Assembly (NCBI GenBank): GCA_001873285.1
Contig: MNYV01000096.1
Coordinates: 1-30,175 of the forward strand
Reading direction: 5' to 3'
DNA from: Nitrospirae bacterium CG2_30_53_67
GTDB lineage: Bacteria > CG2-30-53-67
DNA: 30,175 nucleotides
The position numbers and the translations under genes were made by a program. The notes under the pieces were generated by a model that saw nothing but the letters and a program-made list of their open reading frames with translations, did no database searches and was not told the DNA's origin. The first letter of the stretch is position 1; each line of letters starts with the position of its first letter. This document shows positions 24,001 through 30,175 of the stretch, piece after piece.

Positions 24001-25034
24001 ACGGCAGTTGGTTTGTGGTACTGGGCTCCGGTCCCACCGGACCCATCAGCTCTACAGGTTACCAATTTATGGGGCGGTCCGACCAGAACCTCAAGCTCTT
24101 TATCCTTGATTTGAAGACAGGCGCCCTGTTGACAACGATCGATACCGGACTGACGAATGCCTTTGCAGGCACCCTGATCAATTCCAACAATGATGTGGAC
24201 GACAACTACCAGGACGAAGTTCTCTATATCGGCTACGTGACGAGAAACAGGGTAGGTAGTAATTATTTCTGGAACAACGGAGGGATAGGCAGGCTGGTTA
24301 CCAAGGAAGATGCCAATCCGGGCAACTGGGTCTGGAGCAAGGTCATGGACGGCATCGGGCCGGTCACAGCGGGGATCACCCGTCTGCGGGATAAAAAACA
24401 GGATAGACTCTGGCTCTTCTCAGGTACGGGACGATATTATTTCTCTCTCGATACCGAAAACGACGATCCGGACGGCCAGAGATATATTTTCGGTTTCAAA
24501 GACCCCTGCTATGTGCCGAACTCGGGGTATGATAAGTTAGGGCTATGTACAACTACGGTGGATTTTAACACTTTTGATCTTCGAACCGTGACAGGCTTCA
24601 GCGCTGGTGGATGGGCGGAACCCAGCACCGGCTGGAAATGGGCTTTGGATGGCCAAGGGTCCGGTACCTATCCCGAAGGCGATCCTGCCGTGGACGTCAC
24701 GAAAAACTATTTTTCCGAAAGGATGGTTTCCGATCCCTTCACCTCCAAGACCGGGTGCACATTCTTTACGACCTTCAGACCCTATAATGAACAATGTTCC
24801 ATTGGAGGGGAATCCTTTATTTGGGTGCTTGATTATAAAACGGGAGGCCGCCCTAACTGTGATGGTAAGTTGACATTCCAGGTCTCCACAGGGGCCATAC
24901 AGGAAGTCAATATCGATGATATCCCAGGGCCCAAGTCTGTCGGAACGGACGGTCAAACCCCCGATGGGCAGGGAGCGGCGCTTCAGTCCGGAGCGGACCC
25001 CACCAAGTTGCTTATTCACAAAAGGAAGAAATAA
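21057..25034 (+). CDS. pilY1: PilY1-like type IV pilus tip/assembly protein
   Basis: A 1325-residue exported protein with a signal peptide ending near residue 24 (NSDA). The N-terminal half resembles a von Willebrand A domain, with the metal-site motif DNSGS at 49-53 and several insertions. EF-hand-like segments DNNGDGEPDNF (about 500) and DSDQDGNIG (about 630) could bind calcium. The C-terminal half has the PilY1 beta-propeller signature VGGNDGMLHAF (about 820). Paired cysteines are frequent, as expected for a periplasmic or surface protein. PilY1 primes pilus assembly with minor pilins and acts as tip adhesin. The start at 21057 has AAGGAG six bases upstream. Its stop overlaps the next start as TAATG. 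Confidence 0.93.
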   Translation: MKRCILFIFLSLSLIFCSFENSDAVMEDYCLVPPYVVQNISPNVMIVLDNSGSMFNFAYSDGFTTTTTADDNPCYSSGSPCTEFSTPGAYPAYQYYGYFNPDYWYDYQSNRFIPTAPKTGSGLTGERAKLSSEWDGNFLNWLTMRRIDIIRKVMTGGKTTTGEGSGFDRLNGEVADCDSRGKYKKITNADLYTPYSGTRKLYVYSASAGCGGGGSGTSSFSIRNDTGGSDGTGNEGTWNVTVRVPSPVEGVVQSVVGTRARLGLSFYKTNAPRPQGGFVQVNVSGGSLSSTVNQINLTRPSTNTPLAETLWTVAGYFAQTASMESGPGPRYSSADYTINNTADPYNYGTGGQPSYPSCAKSFVLYITDGEPCADGYLPATLKSYANGRSNYDCYDLNPGNPGRGGYCPAVGSFAASTFPTCNGGWQGGYVSGMEDVALYVHTNDLRTAATKDITGKQVLTLYSVFAFGKGSTLLRYAAINGGFEDFNGNDVPDLQSEWDNNGDGEPDNFYEAVDGQELEKSIRDAFSSILKRAASGTAASVLASGEGSGANLIQAVFYPRKRIGNDIIGWAGVVQDLWYYVDPLYTNSSVREDTVKDNILSLPDDNIVSIYFDTTDQMVKAKKYDSDQDGNIGALNSTILFEDLKNLWEAGKILWQRDLTAEPRTIYTTTDGSSLFDFSVANAGSLSALLDVQDENSDLNRTDDAEYLIRYIHGEDFIGMDRNVDGTDDFRSRTVSMDGVSNTWKLGDIINSTPKIVSWYRLNRYDRDYGDTTYGPCDDPLAYCQDPSQSDTADPNHFITTQAYKDRDTVYVGGNDGMLHAFRLGTLRLKWAGKGNYEAASLDSSGEMTGLGEERWAFIPKNALPYLRYQKEQDYCHLYTVDLTPTVFDASINGSASAVRDVNSWKTILIGGMRLGGASSNAGSACTDCVKTPINGVGYSSYYALDVSDENNPQLLWEFTNPDLGYATTGPAVIRIGAKDTNGSWFVVLGSGPTGPISSTGYQFMGRSDQNLKLFILDLKTGALLTTIDTGLTNAFAGTLINSNNDVDDNYQDEVLYIGYVTRNRVGSNYFWNNGGIGRLVTKEDANPGNWVWSKVMDGIGPVTAGITRLRDKKQDRLWLFSGTGRYYFSLDTENDDPDGQRYIFGFKDPCYVPNSGYDKLGLCTTTVDFNTFDLRTVTGFSAGGWAEPSTGWKWALDGQGSGTYPEGDPAVDVTKNYFSERMVSDPFTSKTGCTFFTTFRPYNEQCSIGGESFIWVLDYKTGGRPNCDGKLTFQVSTGAIQEVNIDDIPGPKSVGTDGQTPDGQGAALQSGADPTKLLIHKRKK

Positions 25035-25522
25035 TGAACGGCAAAGGGTTTACTCTCATAGAACTGATTGTGACAGTTACTATTATCGGTATCCTCTCCC
25101 TCGTTCTGGGAACTTCGTTTCAAGGGAGCATCGCCGCAAACAGGATTGAAGGTCAGGTCAAAGAGCTGCACGCTGACTTGATGACTGCAAGGGCCCGGGC
25201 CATGCAGCGGAATCGGATCTATTTTGCCGTGGTGGGCGCCGGCAGTTACCAGATCTGGGAAGATACGGACCAGGACGGCGTGCAGGATCCCGCCCCTGCG
25301 GATACTCCCCTGTTTGCCGTCCCGAAGCTGTTTGACGATCCGGTTTCGGCCGGGGCTGGGACGATTGTGATGAATGTCACGGGAATCGTGACCACGCCGG
25401 GAACCGTACAGTTTGATATCTCAAGGGCTTCAAGCACTCCGCCGGATTATGACTGTATTGAATTGACGCAGACGAGGATCAAGATGGGGCAGATGAATGG
25501 AGGGACGTGTAATGTCAAATAA
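25034..25522 (+). CDS. fimT: Minor pilin, FimT/GspH-like
   Basis: A 162-residue prepilin with a short leader cut by PilD after glycine 5 (GKG, then FTLIELIVTVTIIGILS) and the glutamate at position 5 of the mature protein. The following helix continues into LHADLMTARARAMQRN, typical of the FimT/GspH group. The C-terminal part is a beta-rich head with one cysteine pair (C-x14-C near the end). It starts inside the pilY1 stop codon and overlaps the next gene by eleven bases, so it belongs to the pilY1-minor pilin operon. Minor pilins of this kind form the initiating complex at the pilus tip. Confidence 0.88.
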   Translation: MNGKGFTLIELIVTVTIIGILSLVLGTSFQGSIAANRIEGQVKELHADLMTARARAMQRNRIYFAVVGAGSYQIWEDTDQDGVQDPAPADTPLFAVPKLFDDPVSAGAGTIVMNVTGIVTTPGTVQFDISRASSTPPDYDCIELTQTRIKMGQMNGGTCNVK

Positions 25523-25898
25523 CAAGGGTTTCAGCCTGATCGAGATCATGATTTCCCTGGTGGTCCTTCTGGTGATATTCATCGGGCTGATGCAGGGCGC
25601 ATTGGTTTCCATAGATTCGAATATGAGGGACAACCTGAGGGAGGAGGCGATCAGTATCGCCAATTCACAGATGCTGACTGCCAGAGACATGAGTTTTGCC
25701 GCTTTGGATTCGTTCACGACCACGGTAAACATCAATAAAAACTTCAGGAATATGCCTCCTTTCCCTTTTACGGTTACACCGGCAGTCAGTATTCTCGACG
25801 CGAATAATAAGGAAGTGACGATTACCGTATCATGGACGTGGAAAGGCCAGGTTTATTCCCATTCCGTGGCCTCGATTGTGAGAAACCCAGCAGCATAG
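25512..25898 (+). CDS. pilV: Minor pilin, PilV-like
   Basis: A 128-residue prepilin. The leader MSNNKG precedes the cleavage site, then FSLIEIMISLVVLLVIFIGL, with the conserved glutamate at mature position 5. The globular part is small (about 95 residues) and ends in a beta-strand-rich region (EVTITVSWTWKGQVYSHSV). I use the ATG at 25512, preceded by GGAGGG; the in-frame ATG at 25497 adds only five residues and overlaps that ribosome-binding sequence. The order fimT, pilV, pilW, pilX supports the assignment. Confidence 0.85.
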   Translation: MSNNKGFSLIEIMISLVVLLVIFIGLMQGALVSIDSNMRDNLREEAISIANSQMLTARDMSFAALDSFTTTVNINKNFRNMPPFPFTVTPAVSILDANNKEVTITVSWTWKGQVYSHSVASIVRNPAA

Positions 25899-25913
25899 TG
25901 AGGTAATCAAATC

Positions 25914-26981
25914 ATGAAGCGCGAAGCCGGATTCAGCCTGATCGAGTTAATGGTCGCTATGACCGTATTTATTTTAGCCATCGCTGCCGCCTCGAATGTC
26001 TTTCTGGGCCTTCTGGGCCAATTCAAGCAGCAGTCCAGCATATCAGAATCCAATATGGAAGGGATGATCGGATTTGAGATACTGAAGAGAGATATCGAAC
26101 TGGCCGGAGACGGGCTCCCTTGGACACCGGTCGGCACTTTCTATCCCGAATGCACTAACCCGAGTTATAATGATTCCTCCGCCGTTGCCCCGAGGTCAAT
26201 CGTAAGTGACAACGATAATCCATCACTGTTCAATGGGTCGGATTATATCGTAGTCAAAGGGATCGGTGTGGCCAGCAATAACGTGGCCCAAAAATGGACT
26301 CGGCTGGGGGCCGGCGGGACAACCAGAGTATGGGGGGCCGCTTCAGAGGATTTTTCGGGCGCCGACTATGTGGTTGTCTACGATCCTTTTAACCATGCGT
26401 TGGTGACGAATGGGGGGAGCTTTTCCACGCAATATAATGCAGTTTCCGGTTTTGCGCCTACGGGGTCTCTAACCTATATCGTCTACGGAATAAACCCCAG
26501 TAGCATACAAATGCCGTTTAACCGTGCGGATTATTATATCTCGGACGGGAGTGTCCCCTATGCCTCAACGACTGTTGTGCCTTCCAAATGTGCTCCAGGC
26601 ACAGGTGTGCTGGTCAAGGCCGAGGTGAGTCAAGCGGACGGCACTTTAAATGAGCTGCCCCTGATCGACTGCGCCGCCGATATGCAGGTGGTCTATGGTT
26701 TGGATAGCGATGGCACCAATGATGGCGTTGTAGATTTATACATGAACGACATCTCCGCGTTGACCGCTCAACTCATCCGAGATCAGTTGAAGGAAGTCAG
26801 ACTCTATGTCCTCGCCCACGAAGGGGCGTTGGACATGAAATACACCATGTCGAACAGTTCCATCACCGTTGGAGAGTTCGGATTGGGGAGGGACTTTGAC
26901 TTAACGACCATTACGAATGGAGTTAATTACCGATGGAGGGTTTACACCCTTGTGGTCAGAAAAGACTATCTGACGAAATAA
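25914..26981 (+). CDS. pilW: Minor pilin, PilW-like
   Basis: A 355-residue prepilin, long for a pilin but usual for PilW. The leader MKREAG is followed by FSLIELMVAMTVFILAIAAA, with the glutamate at mature position 5. A helix with FEILKRDIELAGDG follows, typical of PilW/GspJ proteins. The large C-terminal head includes DSDGTNDGVVDLY (about 265), a possible calcium-binding loop, and LIRDQLKEVRLYVLAHEG. The start has GTGAGGT upstream. It stands 15 bases after pilV and 22 bases before the pilX-like gene. Confidence 0.88.
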   Translation: MKREAGFSLIELMVAMTVFILAIAAASNVFLGLLGQFKQQSSISESNMEGMIGFEILKRDIELAGDGLPWTPVGTFYPECTNPSYNDSSAVAPRSIVSDNDNPSLFNGSDYIVVKGIGVASNNVAQKWTRLGAGGTTRVWGAASEDFSGADYVVVYDPFNHALVTNGGSFSTQYNAVSGFAPTGSLTYIVYGINPSSIQMPFNRADYYISDGSVPYASTTVVPSKCAPGTGVLVKAEVSQADGTLNELPLIDCAADMQVVYGLDSDGTNDGVVDLYMNDISALTAQLIRDQLKEVRLYVLAHEGALDMKYTMSNSSITVGEFGLGRDFDLTTITNGVNYRWRVYTLVVRKDYLTK

Positions 26982-27003
26982 TCATAAAATCCTTGAGGTG
27001 ATC

Positions 27004-27690
27004 ATGAAAGAAAAAAGTCTTAAAAGAGGACTCCTAAAATTGAGAATTACCGTCATACGGCGGGGCACAACCGTGCATTCAGAACAGGGGATCGTTCTGG
27101 TGATGGTTCTGATCCTGGCTGCGATTTCTCTTGCCTTTATGTCGGCGCTTATGCTGATGGTGACCTCGAGCGCACAGATTTCAGGCGGTCACAAAAGGTT
27201 TGCTTCCGCCTGCGAGGCCGCGGAGGCAGGGGCTCAAGTTGCGCGCCAGATGGTTGATGCTCAGGACGCTCCCAACGTATCGGCATCCCTTGCTTCCTTC
27301 TCCCTTCCTGCAGATACGCTCATGAGCGGGCTCCTGGACCAGTACGGAACTCCTATGTCCTGTCTGGACGCTAAACTTAAAAACGGCACGAGTGATTGGA
27401 GTGCAACCTGTAACGATTCCCTGATCATTGATCCGGCCGACAGCGCAACCTATGATATGTCCTTTGATCTTGGAAGCAGTCCGACCTACAGCATCTACTC
27501 AAAAATTGTGGATACGGTGCAAGGGAATACAGGCAGCGATCCCAATGTGGAGCAGAGTACCGGCGTGGTCAACTCCATTAATGAAATCCAAACTGTGCCG
27601 GTCCCTTTAATTTACACCATCGAAGTTATTGCTCAAGCGCAGACAGGTACTGCTGAGAAGTGCAGGATATCCATGCTTTATAAATATTAG
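27004..27690 (+). CDS. pilX: PilX-like minor pilin/assembly protein
   Basis: A 228-residue protein with a basic N-terminus of about 30 residues and then the PilX-type hydrophobic segment EQGIVLVMVLILAAISLAFM, without the canonical prepilin glutamate at mature position 5. After the helix comes RFASACEAAEAGAQVARQMV, a characteristic PilX N-terminal pattern. The rest is a modest beta-rich domain with two cysteines around residues 120-140. The ATG at 27004 follows GAGG by five bases; a GTG at 26998 is also in frame. It completes the fimT-pilV-pilW-pilX set downstream of pilY1. Confidence 0.83.
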   Translation: MKEKSLKRGLLKLRITVIRRGTTVHSEQGIVLVMVLILAAISLAFMSALMLMVTSSAQISGGHKRFASACEAAEAGAQVARQMVDAQDAPNVSASLASFSLPADTLMSGLLDQYGTPMSCLDAKLKNGTSDWSATCNDSLIIDPADSATYDMSFDLGSSPTYSIYSKIVDTVQGNTGSDPNVEQSTGVVNSINEIQTVPVPLIYTIEVIAQAQTGTAEKCRISMLYKY

Positions 27691-27708
27691 TCAACAAAGG
27701 AGATAACC

Positions 27709-28458
27709 TTGTCAAAAATACTCTATCTTTTTATGATTCTGACTTTTTTGTTTTCGTGCTCATCGGAGAGGTCTTTTAAACTGAACCATCAGGAACGCCT
27801 GGGTGTTGGAAAAGATGACGTTGCAAAGAAAAAGGAAGACTCAACGACTGATTTAACTGACCATGGCAGAGAAGCCGATACGAATGCGGATCAGACAAAA
27901 AATACACCTCCAAAAATCAAGAGTGTTTATTTTATGCCCGAGGTCTTTCATCCGGGCGATGCACTAAGGATTGAGGCGGCCGGCGCCGATGCGGATGGAG
28001 ACCCGGTGACCCTGCTCTATGAATGGAGGGTCAACGGGGAGTCGGCAGGCGAGGGGAGCGCTCTGGACGTTCCCGTTCGGAGAGGTGATAAGATTTCCGT
28101 GAAGATTACACCCTTTGACGGCAAAGAAAATGGGCCTTCTGTGGTCCTGGACCGGGAGATTGTGAACATGCCGCCCATGATTGTTGAGGATAATAATTTT
28201 GAATTTGATGGAAAGACCTATACGTACCAGGTCAAAGCGAGTGATCCGGATAAAGATTCCTTGACCTATTCCCTGAAATCAGCCCCTGAGTCCATGTGGA
28301 TATCACCGACCTCAGGACTGATCCTATGGGACGTTCCGAAAGAGTTCAACGGTTCGACCAAGGTGTCGGTCCTGGTGGATGACGGGCAAGGCGGCAGATC
28401 CGAATATGAGATGAACATCAACATCATGGAAGAAAAACCTGTAGAAAAAAATATGTGA
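27709..28458 (+). CDS. Lipoprotein with Ig-like putative-binding domains
   Basis: A 249-residue lipoprotein starting at TTG (27709) with AAAGGAGA upstream. The signal sequence ends in a lipobox-like LFSC, so C17 would be acylated; the second position F is unusual. A charged linker (about 20-65) leads to two Ig-like or cadherin-like repeats. The first covers about 70-145 (PPKIKSVYFMPEVFHPGD, DADGDPVTLLYEWRVNG). The second covers about 150-240 (ASDPDKDSLTYSL, SGLILWDVPKEFNGS, VLVDDGQGG) and resembles the He_PIG/cadherin-like type. It is the last gene of the pilus operon and may anchor or bind the pilus tip complex at the envelope (inference). Confidence 0.83.
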   Translation: MSKILYLFMILTFLFSCSSERSFKLNHQERLGVGKDDVAKKKEDSTTDLTDHGREADTNADQTKNTPPKIKSVYFMPEVFHPGDALRIEAAGADADGDPVTLLYEWRVNGESAGEGSALDVPVRRGDKISVKITPFDGKENGPSVVLDREIVNMPPMIVEDNNFEFDGKTYTYQVKASDPDKDSLTYSLKSAPESMWISPTSGLILWDVPKEFNGSTKVSVLVDDGQGGRSEYEMNINIMEEKPVEKNM

Positions 28459-28470
28459 TAACGCTGAACT

Positions 28471-28496
28471 GTGCGGTGGCTATTTGCCATCCGCAC
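28471..28496. terminator. Hairpin between convergent pilus and brnTA operons
   Basis: GTGCGGTGGC, loop TATTT, GCCATCCGCAC: a ten-pair stem with one bulged base, starting 12 bases after the lipoprotein stop and ending 10 bases before the brnA stop. There is no T-run on either side, so termination would be weak or Rho-assisted. Its position between convergent genes still suggests a two-way stop. Confidence 0.5.
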
Positions 28497-28506
28497 GAGT
28501 AAATTG

Positions 28507-28785
28507 TTATGCCTTAGAGTATGCATCAAGTTCTTCTTCAATGCGTTCCGCCAAAAAAATCTTTACCAGCGATTGATAAGGTACATCTTTTTTATTTGCC
28601 AGCAGCTTTAGTTCTTCAAGCATTGCTTCGGGAAGGCGAAGAGAGATTGTCTTGACCGACGGTTTCAAATTTGGCAGCAAAGTTCTCTTTGCCTTTTTCC
28701 AATCAATAAACTCGGTTGAGTCATGAGTTGCCCAAAACGCTCTTTCCACATCTTCATTTTTAAACTTAGGTATTTTCTTCTTCAT
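28507..28785 (-). CDS. brnA: BrnA-type antitoxin (CopG-like)
   Basis: A 92-residue antitoxin. The N-terminal part (FKNEDVERAFWATHDSTEFI, then DWKKAKRTLLPNLKPS) is the usual toxin-binding region of CopG-family partners of BrnT. The ribbon-helix-helix DNA-binding fold follows at about 44-88 (VKTISLRLPEAMLEELKLLA, VPYQSLVKIFLAERI). It should neutralise BrnT and repress their shared promoter. The gene overlaps the end of brnT by 20 bases, in the toxin-first order typical of brnTA. Confidence 0.85.
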   Translation of the reverse strand: MKKKIPKFKNEDVERAFWATHDSTEFIDWKKAKRTLLPNLKPSVKTISLRLPEAMLEELKLLANKKDVPYQSLVKIFLAERIEEELDAYSKA

Positions 28786-29095
28786 GAGCTTGATGCACTC
28801 TCCTTTCTTTTCGATTCATATCCCTTGCTGATATTACCCGGATTTTATTATTTCGAACCGTGAAAACCACAAATAAAAATCTTTCCGCATCAGTTTGACC
28901 AAGGGCAAAGAAACGGTTTTCCTGCTCTGAATGTTTAACATCGTCAGCAACAATCAACGGGAGATTGAAAAATATCTGTTCGCAGTTTGACAGAGAAACG
29001 TGATGCTTAAGCCAAATCTTATCTGCGTTATGACTGTCCCATTCAAATCCAGTGCATTTTGTCAAAATATCAAAGGATGTCACAAAGGATGTCAT
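28766..29095 (-). CDS. brnT: BrnT-type toxin (DUF497)
   Basis: A 109-residue protein with the BrnT hallmarks: FEWDSHNADKIWLKHHVSLS near residue 18, a central LIVADD region, RFFALGQTD, and the C-terminal VISARDMNRKERRVH. BrnT is a RelE-like ribonuclease that stops growth by cleaving RNA when free of BrnA. About 16 residues precede the usual F-E-W-D opening and include a repeat, TSFVTSF, encoded by a direct repeat of GACATCCTTTG. The ATG at 29095 lacks a ribosome-binding sequence and sits at the predicted transcription start, so the true start is uncertain. The pair lies between two pilin operons. Confidence 0.87.
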   Translation of the reverse strand: MTSFVTSFDILTKCTGFEWDSHNADKIWLKHHVSLSNCEQIFFNLPLIVADDVKHSEQENRFFALGQTDAERFLFVVFTVRNNKIRVISARDMNRKERRVHQAHEEENT

Positions 29096-29101
29096 GATGG
29101 T

Positions 29102-29131
29102 AGTATATGACTATAATATACAATTCGTCAA
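29102..29131 (-). promoter_or_regulatory. Promoter of brnTA
   Basis: On the minus strand, TTGACG (29131-29126), an 18-base spacer and TATACT (29107-29102). The predicted start falls at or next to the ATG at 29095, which would make a leaderless mRNA. Confidence 0.5.
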
Positions 29132-29291
29132 GGGCTTTTTTCTATAATGACTGCTTAACAAGGTGGTTAATAAACGCATAAAATATCCAACCAGGTCCAG
29201 GCCATCCTTTTTTTGATTTTTTTTTAACTTGCCATCCTGAAATTTTTCTGGTATATTCCAGCCGTATTTAACAATAAAATCATCACCTGGT

Positions 29292-29318
29292 GTCAAATAA
29301 TAATTTATATTATTTGAC
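29292..29318. promoter_or_regulatory. AT-rich inverted repeat before the second pilin operon
   Basis: GTCAAATAATA and TATTATTTGAC are perfect 11-base arms around ATTTA. It lies in the 269-base gap between brnT and the next pilin gene. It could be an operator or a weak hairpin terminator. I see no convincing -35/-10 or -24/-12 pair for the pilin gene in this gap, and no ribosome-binding sequence before its ATG. Confidence 0.45.
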
Positions 29319-29364
29319 GATTTATACAATACGAATCGAATATCATAAATAGATTTATTACACT

Positions 29365-29886
29365 ATGATGATAAGACCTTCTAATCAGGCAGGTTTCACA
29401 ATCATCGAACTGATCATGGTTGTTTGCATGATTGCGCTTGTCATGGCCTTTGCCGGACCGTCGCTTGATGGATACACACAGGAAATGAGGACCAAGGCCG
29501 TGGCCAGAGAGATCTATACCATGCTTCAGCAGGCAAGGCTCACGGCTATCAAGGAGAATACGAGCATTACTGCCGATTTTACCCCAGCCGGGGGAAATGA
29601 CTCGAAAGGGATCTATTCTGAAAGAGGCAAGCTGGAGATTCCCTACCCTGATGGCACCTACCCTCATGGCAAGTACCCTAATGGCACGGCCGTACTGGAT
29701 CTGTCGTCCAATTCTGATTTTTTCGGCACAAAAATCATGCAGAATGGGTCAACTATTGATATGACGTTTACTAATAAAGGGACGGCAAACACTCAAACAG
29801 TCTCAGTGATGCATGATGATGTTTCGGTCAAAGGATATGATATTGTGACTAACGACGCCGGGGGGATACGGATTGAGAAAAAGTAG
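29365..29886 (+). CDS. Minor pilin, second FimT/GspH-like copy
   Basis: A 173-residue prepilin. The leader MMIRPSNQAG precedes FTIIELIMVVCMIALVMAFA, with the glutamate at mature position 5. The segment AREIYTMLQQARLTAIKENT is the FimT/GspH pattern. It differs substantially from the fimT-like protein at 25.0 kb, so it is not a recent duplicate. The head has a short repeat, PDGTYPHGKYPNGT. The ATGs at 29365 and 29368 are both possible; no ribosome-binding sequence is evident. It opens a second minor-pilin operon. Confidence 0.85.
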   Translation: MMIRPSNQAGFTIIELIMVVCMIALVMAFAGPSLDGYTQEMRTKAVAREIYTMLQQARLTAIKENTSITADFTPAGGNDSKGIYSERGKLEIPYPDGTYPHGKYPNGTAVLDLSSNSDFFGTKIMQNGSTIDMTFTNKGTANTQTVSVMHDDVSVKGYDIVTNDAGGIRIEKK

Positions 29887-30175
29887 TAGGACAAATTCAT
29901 CCCAGGCACACGGATTTACATTGGTCGAACTTCTCATCACCCTGGTGGTGCTCTCCATCGGCCTGCTTGGGCTGGCAGGCTTTCAGACACAGATGATCCA
30001 TGCCAATTCCTTCAGCCGCGACATGACCATTGCCAACAATATCGGCACGGACCTCCTTGAAGAGGCCAAGGAGGTGGGTGTTTCAGGAATAGGGAACCTC
30101 TTTACTACATTGAGCAATAACTTCTCGGATAGTGTCCCTTACGGGGATATGGACAAAAACGGAATTCTTGATACA
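29873..30175 (+). CDS. Minor pilin, second PilV-like copy (partial)
   Basis: The reading frame runs off the window end, leaving 101 codons. A TTG at 29873, inside the end of the preceding gene and behind a G-rich stretch, is the best start. The leader LRKSSRTNSSQAHG is followed by FTLVELLITLVVLSIGLLGL and then AGFQTQMIHANSFSRDMTIA, a clear PilV/type II pseudopilin N-terminus with the position-5 glutamate. It overlaps the preceding pilin gene by 14 bases, which repeats the fimT-pilV overlap in the first operon. The last visible residues, DMDKNGILD, resemble a calcium-binding loop. Confidence 0.85.
   Translation, partial: MRKSSRTNSSQAHGFTLVELLITLVVLSIGLLGLAGFQTQMIHANSFSRDMTIANNIGTDLLEEAKEVGVSGIGNLFTTLSNNFSDSVPYGDMDKNGILDT

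Noticed and set aside
29111-29329. A 72-codon minus-strand ORF upstream of brnT
   Set aside because: It has low-complexity Lys/Asn composition in AT-rich intergenic DNA, no ribosome-binding site and no recognisable motif, and it overlaps the brnTA promoter and the inverted repeat.

Overview
The window looks like a chromosomal segment of a Gram-negative anaerobe of the deltaproteobacterial (Desulfobacterota) type. The grounds are a type IV pilus operon behind a sigma-54-like promoter, a sensor kinase with a two-CW cysteine module, a KamA-type aminomutase, a BirA-like biotin operator and a RiPP cassette resembling the SynChlorMet cassette that I recall from Syntrophobacter, Chlorobium and Methanocella. 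The taxonomic assignment is inference; there is no rRNA or other marker here.

Layout. (1) 0.1-3.6 kb, minus strand: a three-gene operon of a lysine 2,3-aminomutase-like radical SAM enzyme followed by two different D-Ala-D-Ala-ligase-like ATP-grasp enzymes. (2) 3.9-7.1 kb, plus strand: a promoter overlapped by a BirA-like operator, then bioB, bioF and a FabG-like reductase. (3) 7.4-14.1 kb: mtaB (with a small palindromic insertion between domains), a membrane protein/histidine kinase pair, then lepA and lepB. The gaps before bioB, mtaB, lepA and lepB hold members of one family of long inverted repeats built from TTGAACCC-type units. (4) 14.1-20.4 kb, visibly more AT-rich: a B12-type radical SAM gene, a 161-bp MITE-like hairpin inserted at its stop codon, then a tightly coupled RiPP operon. 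That operon encodes a double PqqD-domain protein, two radical SAM/SPASM enzymes, an HPr-kinase-like P-loop protein and a 69-residue precursor peptide with four C-x-x-G motifs. An S24/S26 peptidase-like gene converges on the precursor. (5) 20.6-28.5 kb: a sigma-54-like promoter and a type IV pilus tip/minor-pilin operon (small secreted protein, pilY1, fimT-like, pilV, pilW, pilX, lipoprotein). (6) 28.5-29.1 kb, minus strand: a BrnT/BrnA toxin-antitoxin pair. (7) 29.4 kb to the end: the start of a second minor-pilin operon, cut by the window edge.

The most interesting part is 15.8-20.4 kb. The precursor leader has a Y-x-x-P motif followed by glycines, of the kind read by PqqD-like recognition domains. 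The core repeats C-x-x-G four times and is Ser/Thr/Gly/Ala-rich. The neighbouring genes supply two peptide-modifying radical SAM enzymes, a possible peptide kinase and a possible leader peptidase. The product is unknown. The KamA plus two ATP-grasp operon is the second candidate for an uncharacterised pathway, possibly ligation of beta-lysine.
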